This document shows, piece by piece, positions 1-9,400 of a stretch of DNA of 64,000 bases. How positions within the stretch are numbered: position 1 is the stretch's first letter; every line of letters begins with the position of its first letter. Source of the DNA: Fischerella sp. CENA71 (GTDB taxonomy: Bacteria; Cyanobacteriota; Cyanobacteriia; Cyanobacteriales; Nostocaceae). The stretch covers positions 1 to 64,000 of the forward strand of contig JANBVI010000003.1 of assembly GCA_024239075.1 (NCBI GenBank). The letters run 5' to 3'. The position numbers and the translations under genes were made by a program. The notes beneath the pieces are model-generated. The model did no database searches, was not told where the DNA came from, and saw only the letters and a list, made by a program, of their open reading frames with translations.

Positions 1-127
1 GCAAACAGAAGCTTTCTTCACTAGCACCCGACTGGGAAGTTACTGAGGCTCTCTCGGCTTGATGGGAAACTGTCACGAGCCGTTCTTAGGGGAGGGAGGT
101 ACAGTGATGTATCCTCTCTTACCCGAC
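1..127 (+). mobile_element. Group II intron 3' end (domains V-VI), remnant
   Basis: The segment about 48-87 can fold as a domain-V-like hairpin: CGGCT pairs with AGCCG, with a GAAA-type tetraloop and a CG bulge on the 3' side. It is followed by a domain-VI-like hairpin (about 92-120) and the 3' terminus TTACCCGAC typical of bacterial group II introns. The base of domain V does not pair well, so the intron may be degenerate. The rest of the intron would lie outside the window to the left. No reverse transcriptase is visible here. Confidence 0.5.
92..125 (+). repeat. Left copy of 34-bp inverted repeat around the TetR gene
   Basis: These 34 bases recur in reverse complement at 860-893 with a single mismatch. 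The copy coincides with the domain VI hairpin and terminal bases of the intron-like element, so the two copies are probably the 3' ends of two related elements pointing towards each other. Confidence 0.85.
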
Positions 128-251
128 CTCTTCACCCTTTTGTTAAAAAAGATGCGACTAATGCATAGGTATTGGGTTATCATTAAGTATGTTAATAGAC
201 AGTTATTCAACAGGAATTCCCATTATTTAAGTTAACTAACTGAATTTTTTT

Positions 252-845
252 ATGGGTCGTCCGACAAAAAACAATTCCTTAACACGGCAAGATGTAATTG
301 AAGCTGCTATCACTTGTTTAGAAAAAGAAGGCGAGTCTGCTTTGGGCGTGAACCGTGTAGCACGTGAGTTGGGAATAAAACCCCCTGCTATCTATAAACA
401 TTTGAATGGCAATGCTGATTTGCGCCAAGCTGTTGTGCTTACCCTTTGGCAACGATTCTTTGCCTATTACAAAGAACAAACCACCCATCTAAGAGGTATG
501 AGTACACTACTTCGGGCAGGTGCCTACGCTACTCGCAACTTTGCGCGATCTCATCCAACACTGTATCGGGTAATGATGCAAGTGGAACTGCAGCCAAATG
601 AACCAAAGGCAGCATTCATTATTCAGGAAGCTATCAGTTTGTTCAAAACCAGATTTGAGTTTTATCGCTTTACTGAAAACCAAGTGATTGACGTAATACG
701 AATAGTGAATGCTGCGATCTCCGGTTTTATTGCCTTGGAACAAGCTGGATTCATGACATTGGATCGTTCAACAGATGCCAGCTTTGAGGTTATACTTGAT
801 GCGCTAGTTGTTGCAATTGAATATATTCAACAAGTTGATTCGTAA
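252..845 (+). CDS. TetR/AcrR-family transcriptional regulator
   Basis: This is a 197-residue one-component regulator. The N-terminal helix-turn-helix is clear: residues 9-55 run from LTRQDVIEAA through VARELGIKPPAIYKHL, the canonical TetR DNA-binding core. The C-terminal part (about 85-190) is the helical ligand-binding domain, resembling the TetR_C_33/WHG type. The ATG at 252 opens with MGRP, as usual for the family. The gene is convergent with the biosynthetic cluster (the halogenase gene ends at 1512) and is enclosed by a 34-bp inverted repeat. It could control the neighbouring cluster, or it could be independent cargo that arrived with the flanking elements; the sequence does not decide. 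The ligand is unknown. Confidence 0.85.
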   Translation: MGRPTKNNSLTRQDVIEAAITCLEKEGESALGVNRVARELGIKPPAIYKHLNGNADLRQAVVLTLWQRFFAYYKEQTTHLRGMSTLLRAGAYATRNFARSHPTLYRVMMQVELQPNEPKAAFIIQEAISLFKTRFEFYRFTENQVIDVIRIVNAAISGFIALEQAGFMTLDRSTDASFEVILDALVVAIEYIQQVDS

Positions 846-859
846 TAGTTCAAAAAAGC

Positions 860-893
860 CGGGTAAGAGAGGATATATCACTGTACCTCCCTC
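860..893 (-). repeat. Right copy of 34-bp inverted repeat, intron-like 3' end
   Basis: This is the reverse complement of 92-125 with one mismatch, read on the minus strand. Upstream on that strand (about 894-925) a weak GCGGA/TCCGC stem could be a decayed domain V. It begins 15 bases after the TetR stop codon. Confidence 0.7.
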
Positions 894-1511
894 TGCGCGC
901 GGACTGTTACCAATCATTCCGCTCAACCACAAAACTGACTTACAAAGGTAATTAGAGTTTGCTGAAAAAGTCATGAAAAGGTAAGAGAAAAATAGAGTGG
1001 AGGGTTACTTATTTAGTGCGCCTTCACATTCAATTGGTAGCAACAGTTTATTTTGCTTTTTAAGACTCATGCTGTCAATTTACTTTTTCAATCCATTTTT
1101 CTGATTACAGCCAACATTAGACCCGTCCGAAAATTAAATTTGGTAAAAATAGAATATAAAATTTTATCTTTATTAATCCTAATCTTTACCATATATAGTT
1201 TCTGCGGATTGTACAAGTCATAAATTATGTAGACGCTCAAAAATAGAAAATTCTATTTTTTCTCTCTAAACTATCAGAGACTATACCAAGCCCTTATTGC
1301 TACGTTGAGTGAAGACATATAGCCAAATTTTAAAACCCTTGTACAGTCTAGGTTATAATTTTCCGGACAAGTCTATTAAATCATGACTAACGGTCAATAC
1401 TACCAAGGTTTTTACTCACTATTTTATACATCTCTGAATTTTTATTTACCTGTTTGACTATACTTTTGGCATACTAGCTACTGGAGAACCAAAATTTTTG
1501 CAAGAGAACTT
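894..1511. other. Intergenic region, no gene recognised
   Basis: AT-rich DNA between the end of the TetR unit and the end of the first halogenase gene. Both neighbouring genes point into it, so it should hold terminators, but no strong GC hairpin with a T-run is evident. It may include decayed intron sequence belonging to the right repeat copy. Confidence 0.5.
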
Positions 1512-2918
1512 TTATTGATGAGTGACGAATTTGGCAAATAGCTTAAAAGTCTGGATGTTACTTTGAATAACTTTATTAGTATTATTTACTGAATTCATTA
1601 AACGCATTTCATAGTTTATGGGCCATAAATACTCAATACAGCCAAACAATTGGCGAAGATTTGTCAGTAAATGTTGGTGAGAATTCAATGTTATATTGAA
1701 ACCCTCATGCTCTTGACAGAAACATTTCTCTAACCAATATAAAGCTTCTGTAGCAGACATATCAAATAAAGAAGTCTGTAGTAGTTGATAGAATAAAAAC
1801 ATTAAGGAAAAGTCATCTTTAATAAATCGATAAGGAATCACACTCGAAACAGACTTTAAATTTAACTGCATTAAATAGATCGACATATTTGCTACGAAAC
1901 GTTCATATGCCGTTGGCTTTGGGAAAAATTTATATAGTTCTTGAGCGATAGTTTTAGAAATAGTTGTATGGAATGATTCATCCAAAAAATGGAAATAAGA
2001 GACAGCCGTCGGAGCAGGTAAAAACTCCGTATTATTTTTTTTTAATTTTCTAAAATACAGAACATAATTATATTCCCAGTTCTTGAGCATCATATTAGCT
2101 ATCAAACGTAGAGCATAGTAATGACATGCTAAGAAAGGTGAAGTTCCACAATTCAGTGTTAATAGCTGCATAGTTAGACGTCGAAATGGCAATTGGCTAA
2201 CTACACCATCTGTTGGTACATTAAGAAACTCATTTTTTTTCTCTAATTCTTGCAAATACTTGGAAGGTTGATTACCTTTACTTTCCAGCATTATTTTATT
2301 AGTATAACGTAGGAACAAATAAGGCAAACTGGAAAACAAATTTGCAGTTCTAGGATTAATAGTAGATAAATTTATTTGTTGCCAAACTTTTAGTATATTT
2401 TTGCTCCAATCATTATTTGTTTTTTTGGACAACTGAGTTAATCTTTTACCAATTAGAGCCTTCTTTGTTAAGCGACTAATCCTTTGAAAAGCATGAATAT
2501 GATAGCTTTCTTGAGTAGTTTCAAGGTCAAGTTCTTGACAAAGCGTTTCAAAACCTCCAAGTGTAGAAAACACGCTAGCTGTAACCTGATTAAACATCAT
2601 AGTACCCGCTTCATCCAGAGGAACTTTGCTGTATTGCATTGCCCAATAAAGGTGATTTAAAGCCAGCTTTTGTGAGCTTGAAGCAGCTTGGTATAATGGA
2701 GTGCCATATAATAATGATTGCTCTGGCTCACTCCAGTAAAAATTACTATTACTAGCATAATCAAAATTTTTGTCTAACTCTTGGATTATCTCTGTATAGT
2801 TAGAATTTATATTATCTCTAAAGATATTTTTTATCACCTTGGAAGATTTATTGACTAATCTTTCATTTGCAGATACAGATTCAGTGCTTGTCTGTGATAT
2901 TTGAGTGTAATGTACCAT
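1512..2918 (-). CDS. CylC-like dimetal-carboxylate halogenase (copy 1)
   Basis: This 468-residue protein resembles the CylC/AurF ferritin-like group. CylC chlorinates unactivated carbon on fatty acyl-ACP in the cylindrocyclophane pathway, and homologues serve the bartoloside and aranazole pathways. Two ExxH metal-binding motifs are visible, ESYH (137-140) and ESFH (314-317), as expected for a di-metal centre. The shared segment WSEPEQSLLYGTPLY (62-76) is nearly repeated in the second copy at 27105-28478. The gene follows a small carrier protein gene by 37 bases, so its substrate is likely an acyl group on that carrier. It is the last gene of the minus-strand cluster. Chlorination rather than hydroxylation is inferred from family and context; an N-oxygenase-like role cannot be excluded. 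Confidence 0.72.
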   Translation of the reverse strand: MVHYTQISQTSTESVSANERLVNKSSKVIKNIFRDNINSNYTEIIQELDKNFDYASNSNFYWSEPEQSLLYGTPLYQAASSSQKLALNHLYWAMQYSKVPLDEAGTMMFNQVTASVFSTLGGFETLCQELDLETTQESYHIHAFQRISRLTKKALIGKRLTQLSKKTNNDWSKNILKVWQQINLSTINPRTANLFSSLPYLFLRYTNKIMLESKGNQPSKYLQELEKKNEFLNVPTDGVVSQLPFRRLTMQLLTLNCGTSPFLACHYYALRLIANMMLKNWEYNYVLYFRKLKKNNTEFLPAPTAVSYFHFLDESFHTTISKTIAQELYKFFPKPTAYERFVANMSIYLMQLNLKSVSSVIPYRFIKDDFSLMFLFYQLLQTSLFDMSATEALYWLEKCFCQEHEGFNITLNSHQHLLTNLRQLFGCIEYLWPINYEMRLMNSVNNTNKVIQSNIQTFKLFAKFVTHQ

Positions 2919-2955
2919 AATTGTCCTTTATTTTTTAAAATCACTAGTGTCTTAA

Positions 2956-3267
2956 TTAGTTTCCTTCAAATAAATACTGAGCTAAAGTCTTAACAGTAGG
3001 ATAATCGTACAGTAAAGTCGGAGAGACGTTTATTCCTAACCAATCCTCTAGTTCACCACTTAGCTCAACTGCCGCCGAGGAATCCAAATCGTAGCTGTCA
3101 AAGGGAACTGTGATATCAATTTCATCTGGATTTACTTCCACTAAGTTAGCTAGATAGGAGACTAACCAGTTTTCAATTTCGGCTGCCGTTGGTAGATTTT
3201 TGCGTGCATTATTATTAGCATCTGAAGCTATATTTATCTTAGTCGTTTGAGAAATTTCAGTATCCAT
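2956..3267 (-). CDS. Acyl carrier protein, CylB-type (copy 1)
   Basis: A 103-residue stand-alone carrier protein. The phosphopantetheine attachment motif is YDLDSSAAVEL with Ser63, and the fold region covers about residues 28-100. The N-terminal extension of about 25 residues is polar and probably disordered. It sits between the P450 and the halogenase genes, 37 bases from the halogenase, and so probably presents the chain to one or both enzymes. A closely similar carrier lies at 25169-25498 near the second halogenase. The AGGAGATTTTC-like purine stretch just before the start is a good ribosome binding site. Confidence 0.88.
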   Translation of the reverse strand: MDTEISQTTKINIASDANNNARKNLPTAAEIENWLVSYLANLVEVNPDEIDITVPFDSYDLDSSAAVELSGELEDWLGINVSPTLLYDYPTVKTLAQYLFEGN

Positions 3268-3481
3268 TTTGAAAATCTCCTTTATCTCTCTGAAAAAATA
3301 CTCGTTGGAACCCCTATAAAACTAAGCTTTTTAGTTTCGAGTGTTTCTTTGGTGCATAGGTAGCGAGGGAGTTTAATATTTTGAATGCGTGACTTTTGAT
3401 TTCCCCCATTGTGAGATACTCTTGAGAAACACTTTGTATATCTTTCTTTTGTCTCTCTAAGAAGAGTAAAAATTAAAATCT

Positions 3482-4879
3482 TTAGTTGGTGATCACCAAA
3501 TTGTCGATGTTTAACTTCTCAGAAATCTGTTTACACTCCGATCTAGGAACTAACCAAACATTGGAAGGCCCGGTGAGTAATGTACGACGTATAGGTCGTA
3601 CTGGATGATGATTATCTAATGCCAGTTGAAAACGCGATAAAATTTTAGCTAGTATGACTTTCATTTCAAATAAAGCAAAGGCCATACCAATACAACGCCG
3701 ACTGCCACCTCCAAAAGGAAGGTACTCATAGGGAGAAAATTTTCTTTCTAAAAAGCGTTCTGGCTTAAACTGCTTAGGCTCTGGATACAAATCTTCTCGC
3801 TGATGAGTTAGATAAGGACAGGGGTATATATCTGTTCCTGCTGGAAAGTAGTAATTCATTAGTTGTAGTGGTGAATTAACTACACGTGGAAAAGTAACCA
3901 CACCAACGGGATACATTCGCAAAGTTTCAGAGCAGACAGCATTCAGATACGGAAGTTGGAGGATAGCGCTTTTGTCTGATTGATTTTCAAGACTATTAAT
4001 TTCTTGCACTAGCTTTTTGCGTACTGTTGGCAGTTTGTGTATCCAATATAATGCCCACGTAAGAGTTGTTGCTGTAGTTTCGTGCCCAGCAATTAAAAGG
4101 TTTACTAGTTCATCGCGTAACTCTACATCTGTCATTTGCTCACCAGTCTCATAACGAGCAGCTATCAGCGAAGTCAGGACATCTGTCCGAGAAAGATCAA
4201 AGTCATTTCGACGTTCTTGAATTTCAGCGTAGAGAAGTCGATCAATCTCCTTTTGACAACGACGAAAGCGTCCCCAAGGACTAACAGCACCAAGATCCTG
4301 TTGGAGAATCGGGAAGAAGAGCATACTAGCTTGCCAAGAAGAACTCATCATTTCCAGCATTGAGATGAGAAGCTTTTCCATCTGCTGATAGCGTGGTTTA
4401 TCAATTTCTAAACCAAATACGGTAGAGAGGATGATTCGTAAAGAAATGGTCTTCATCGCATCTTGAACTAGAAAGCGTTTACCAATTTTCCACTGGCAAA
4501 TTGCTTGCTCAGTAATATTCTCTATTAGCTGACCATAGTTGCGTATCCTTTCTCCATGAAACGAGGGCATAATCAGTTGGCGCTGACATTGATGACGTAC
4601 ACCACTAGCTAAAACTAACGCATTCTCGCCTCCTTGAGCAATTCCCAGAAGTTTGTTTTTTTCTCCAGGAGCATCAATCTGTTCAGGATTAGCAGTATAA
4701 ATCTGCTGAAGTGTTATGGGATTGCTAACAACTACAATCGGGGCAAAATTAATACCTATCCGCACACAGAAGCAGTCACCATAAGCTTGAGCACAACTAT
4801 CTAGGAATGTAAAAGGGTTGGCAATCCAGTGTAGCATTTGTAGCCATGCTGGAGTTTTTAGACTTGGGGGTAGTTTCAT
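3482..4879 (-). CDS. Cytochrome P450, CYP110-like
   Basis: A 465-residue haem monooxygenase. Landmarks are the I-helix AGHETT (264-269), the K-helix ETLR (318-321) and the haem loop FGGGSRRCIG (389-398) with the axial Cys396. Overall it resembles the cyanobacterial CYP110 family, which often acts on fatty acyl chains or terpenes. There is no N-terminal membrane anchor, so it should be soluble and use host ferredoxin electrons. It lies inside the cluster between the cupin-like and carrier protein genes, so a tailoring hydroxylation, epoxidation or desaturation of the product is likely; the position is unknown. Confidence 0.9.
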   Translation of the reverse strand: MKLPPSLKTPAWLQMLHWIANPFTFLDSCAQAYGDCFCVRIGINFAPIVVVSNPITLQQIYTANPEQIDAPGEKNKLLGIAQGGENALVLASGVRHQCQRQLIMPSFHGERIRNYGQLIENITEQAICQWKIGKRFLVQDAMKTISLRIILSTVFGLEIDKPRYQQMEKLLISMLEMMSSSWQASMLFFPILQQDLGAVSPWGRFRRCQKEIDRLLYAEIQERRNDFDLSRTDVLTSLIAARYETGEQMTDVELRDELVNLLIAGHETTATTLTWALYWIHKLPTVRKKLVQEINSLENQSDKSAILQLPYLNAVCSETLRMYPVGVVTFPRVVNSPLQLMNYYFPAGTDIYPCPYLTHQREDLYPEPKQFKPERFLERKFSPYEYLPFGGGSRRCIGMAFALFEMKVILAKILSRFQLALDNHHPVRPIRRTLLTGPSNVWLVPRSECKQISEKLNIDNLVITN

Positions 4880-4959
4880 AAATACATTTCCTTTACTGGC
4901 TTTCCCTTAAAGTGAATAGCAACATAAATCATTTCAGCAATGTGCGATTAGCACAGGCT

Positions 4960-6282
4960 TTAAAATTGGTATTCTTTGGGCCATTTATCAAGCTCCCAGG
5001 CTATGATTCTATCTTCTTTCCCTAATCCAACAAAATCATCAGAACTCTTGACCAAATCATCCGTATTTTCGTCGAATAAACCTACTGCATTGGGAGCTTT
5101 CTTTAACGCACCAAATTTCATCCTCCACATATGTAGTGAAAACAACTGCATGAATTCAAAAAATGTATTGGCACGTTTTTGCCCTATTGTGTCAGCCCAG
5201 CGAGTGGCAATAGCAATAGTTTCCTCAGTAAGGTTTTCAATAGCGTGCCATTGCCAAGGTGGATTGAGGAGAATATCTCCTGGTTCTAAGATTGCTTCAT
5301 ATTTAGGACAATACTTCTGTAATGGTGCATACTGCTCAAGATAAGTTTGGTCATAATCTTGTTTAATAAAGGAAGCACAAAATAAAAAGAAGCGATCAAG
5401 CATTGGATACATCAGCCACAAATAGTCTGGATGCACAAATGTCCACTTTTTTTTACCGCAGATTTGGAAAAACAAATTATTAGAATTAGCACAATGAGCA
5501 TGGGTACCAGTTGATGCTTTGGTTCCTAAAAATAATTGTGCTCCACCAAATAAAGTATAGTTACCACCCATATGTTTTCTAAACTCTAAACAGCCTAATT
5601 CATTTACTAACTCTGGATAAGCAGTGAAGATTTCTGCACAGAATGCAATATAGAGATTTTCTTTACTTTCTCTATTATCAATTACATCTTGAAGCGTAAC
5701 AATTTCAGGTTGGAACGTACTAACATTATGTTCGTCTATGGTCTGTTTAGCAATATTAACTTTAAAGTCGCCAAAACGCTTTTGAAACGTTTCCATAGTC
5801 CAGTTGCGGTAGGCAAAGCTATGTTTAGCACCACCTTTAATAATCACTGGAGTGTTAGTTTTCACATATGTGTTACAAAACTCTTGAGCTGAAATTTCCT
5901 TTGGTTTTAAAGTAGGAATTGGCATATTGAGTTTTGACATCTCAATGTTTTGCTTATTGAGGTTATTTAAAATTTGGTCATGGATGCGCTTCAACCATTG
6001 CTGTCCCCAAAATTGGTCTTTCAACAAGTAACGCATTAATAGAATGGTTTTAAATTGCAATTTATTCCAATAGCCAATATTTAATTTAACTGGCGGTGGT
6101 ACATCAGAAATTGATGAGCGGAAAAAAGTATGTACAAAGAATTTATGTACAAAAATTACCTCATAGATAACATAGATAGTTAGTATGATGAGGGCTTTGA
6201 GAGCGCGAAATTTTGTTTGTATCGTTTTTTGCATCGTACTATTGCCTTGGGGTGTTTCATTTTTTACGGTGGTTATAGCCAT
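4960..6282 (-). CDS. Cupin/JmjC-like Fe(II) oxygenase homologue with HxH variant
   Basis: A 440-residue protein with a hydrophobic segment at about 28-54 (probable membrane anchor) and a cupin_8/JmjC-type core at about 125-375. In this family the iron is usually held by HxD...H. Here the first motif reads THAHCANSNN, with His261 and His263, and the distal histidine is His346 in PPWQWHAIEN. The usual aspartate therefore appears replaced by histidine. It could be a 2-oxoglutarate-dependent hydroxylase with altered iron coordination, or a non-hydroxylating relative. The gene sits between the terminal NRPS and the P450 on the same strand. Reassigning the start to Met17 is possible without affecting the core. 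Confidence 0.7.
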   Translation of the reverse strand: MAITTVKNETPQGNSTMQKTIQTKFRALKALIILTIYVIYEVIFVHKFFVHTFFRSSISDVPPPVKLNIGYWNKLQFKTILLMRYLLKDQFWGQQWLKRIHDQILNNLNKQNIEMSKLNMPIPTLKPKEISAQEFCNTYVKTNTPVIIKGGAKHSFAYRNWTMETFQKRFGDFKVNIAKQTIDEHNVSTFQPEIVTLQDVIDNRESKENLYIAFCAEIFTAYPELVNELGCLEFRKHMGGNYTLFGGAQLFLGTKASTGTHAHCANSNNLFFQICGKKKWTFVHPDYLWLMYPMLDRFFLFCASFIKQDYDQTYLEQYAPLQKYCPKYEAILEPGDILLNPPWQWHAIENLTEETIAIATRWADTIGQKRANTFFEFMQLFSLHMWRMKFGALKKAPNAVGLFDENTDDLVKSSDDFVGLGKEDRIIAWELDKWPKEYQF

Positions 6283-6455
6283 TTTTGTTACTCAATGTAA
6301 AGTTGACGTTGCATTTTTTATAGGAACAGCAGAGCTTACTTGCTCTGTAAAGATGCAGGATTATTGCTCTGATAAGTTATGACTAAACTGTGACAGGTAT
6401 TACAAAACTTGGTACAACTTCAGTTTGATAATTGTTTCATGATTAGCACATGTTT

Positions 6456-9400
6456 TTAAATCGATTCTTTATTCAGGAATTCTCTCAATAGTTGAGCTAT
6501 GATTTGAACACATGGTTTCTTTAGTAAAGTAAAGTGGTTACCAGAAACTTCATAAATATCCATACCTTTCACTGCTAATTTTCTCCAACTTAAGTTTAAA
6601 TCTTTTTCTATACGTAAATCTCGTTCTTTAGCTTGAAAAAAAGTAATTTTACCTGGATATATTTGAGGTATATAGGACTGTTCAGCAAGCGAATTAGATT
6701 TAAAAATATTGAAGATTTTATGAAAATCTCTCTCTGTGGTTATTGAAGAATAAATCTCAATTTTTTTTACTTTCTTCCACAGATAATTTAACTTCTCATT
6801 TAGTTCAAGTTTTTGAAAAATATTATGTTGAATTAGCAATTTTTTTCCATAAATTCCTTCTATGTGCATGATGAATTGATTAAGATAATTAGCTTCATCA
6901 TTGTCTTGTTTATCAGATTTGAGAACTGGATATTTAGTATCCATTAAGACTAATAGAGATATTTGCTGACCTTGCTTTTGAAGACGTTGAGCCATTTCAA
7001 AAGCTACGAGACCCCCAAAAGACCAACCTCCAAGTTGATATGGGCCTTGAGACTGAATTTTCTGTATTTCTTGAATGTAGTGGTCAGCCATATTCTCAAT
7101 TTCTGTTAAGGGTTCCTGATCTTCATTCAAACCTATGGATTGTAAACCATAAAAAGGTTGTTCGTTACCTAAGTGTTGAGCTAACTCTCCATAACAAAGA
7201 ACATTGCCAGCAATTGGATGAACACAGAAGAAAGGAATTCTATTTCCACTACTTTGAATAGCAACTAAGTTTGAAGAGGTAAAAGAATTTATTTGTTGTC
7301 GAATAATATTCGCTAAGTTCTCAACAGTTGGACCTTGAAAGAAGGTCGCAAGTGGTAAATTTTTACCAAACTGCTTTTGGATTAGGGCGATTAAACGTAC
7401 AGCTAAAAGAGAATGCCCTCCCAAGGAGAAAAAATTATCGCGAATTCCTATAGAATTAATATTTAATACCTCTTCCCAAATTTTTACTAGTTGTAACTCT
7501 AGAGTATTACGCGGTGGTATATATTCGTTGATTAGATCGCTTCTCTTAATATCCAGTTTAGCAAGGGTATCGCGGTCTATTTTTCCACTAGGAGTTAATG
7601 GCATTTCTTCCAGCGCCATCAGAACTGTTGGCACCATATACTCAGGTAGATGAGAGTTTAAATAATCTCGTAGGTCTGGAATTAAATGACTTATTTCTTG
7701 CTTTCGCAAAGGATTATTGGTGTAAGCTTTCCACGGTTTTAATTCTTTTTTTTCCTGTAACAAAGAACAATAGTTATCTCTCTTGTCTTCACATTGAATA
7801 TGCTTGAATACTACATCGTAACTTCCATCTTGATAATTATTTAACCAACTAATATCAATAGAATAAGAAAATCTATTTCCTAAATTTGAAAGTTCTTCTG
7901 GTAAAACTCCAAACTCTTGAATCTTCTCAACCACATCTTTTAACATAGATCGAAAATCACCTACCATTTTAGGTACTTGATCATTAGACAATAACTCTAA
8001 AGCCTTAACTTCAGCTTGCAAGCGTGAGTTAGTTACCCGGCGCAGTCCAAAGATCTTTGGTTGAGTTGATTTGATAATTTCACTTACAGAATCGAGAGTT
8101 AAGTTTTGATTTTGCCAGTCCAACCAAATAAAATCTGAACTGGAATTAATATTTTCGGTTCCCACATGAAGAATAACATCATAACGAAATTTACTCATTT
8201 CATTATTATACTTTCCTCTTTTAGGCTCAATTTGGATATGGGTAATATTACGATTTTTTTGCTTGAAGGCAAAGAAAAATTCTGGGTCTATCACTAGTTC
8301 TTGCTCTTGAAGCATATTTTTTTTGACTTGTGATAGTAACTCACTTGTCAATGAAGAGTCAGAAGCTTTGTAAAGTTCAACAGATAGATGAAAAGCTTGT
8401 AATAGTGTTAAACTACGAACATCTCCTACAAAAATAAATCCACCAGGTTTAATTACTTTAATAGCGCTTTCTAAGACTTCTATTAGATAATCAATGCTAG
8501 GGAAATACTGAACAACAGAATTAATAATTATTGTATCAAATTGCTCTGTTTCTAGTTGATCAAAATTGTCTGCTCTTCTCTGAAATAGTTTAACCTGGGA
8601 CAAAGAGGAAAATTGAATGGATAGTTGTTGCTGAATATAGTTAATAGCTGCTTCTGAGAAATCTGTTCCCCAATACTGAGTGCAATAAGGAGCTATTTGT
8701 AATAATAGTAAACCATAACCACAACCAATTTCTAAAACACGATTCGGCTTTAGAGATAAAATACGTCTGGCTGTAACATCTACCCACTCATGCATTTCCT
8801 GTATTGGTATAGGCTGACCTGTATAACTATTATTCCAGCCAGCAAATTTCAAATTTGTATCTTGATTTGTAGCTGCACTTTCATAGGTTTGATTCCAAAG
8901 TGAGTACCACTGCGATATTTGTCGCTTGAGTAATTCTTTTCCATTTGAATCACTTAAGCTATCAGAAATTGGTTTAGGAACAAAGTAAGCTACTAATTGC
9001 TTGTCTTCAGATGAGTCTTCTTTAGCTAATACTACCGCATCTTGCACAGATGGATGTTGTTCTAAAATTGTTTCAATTTCTCCCAGTTCAATCCGAAAAC
9101 CGCGAATTTTAACTTGCTGGTCAATACGACCTACAAATTCGATGTTACCGTCTGGTAGATAACGAACTAAATCCCCTGTTTTATACATTCGTGCTTTCGG
9201 GTCTTTACTAAATTGATCGGGGATGAACTTTTGAGCAGTTAACTCAGGTTTATTTAGATACCCTCGGGCAACACCTAGCCCGCCAATAAATAACTCACCA
9301 AATACTCCAATGGGTACAGGTTGGTAGTATTTATCTAGAACATATGTACTAACATTGGCGATAGATTTACCTATGGGAACACTTTTTTCGGATAGACCAA

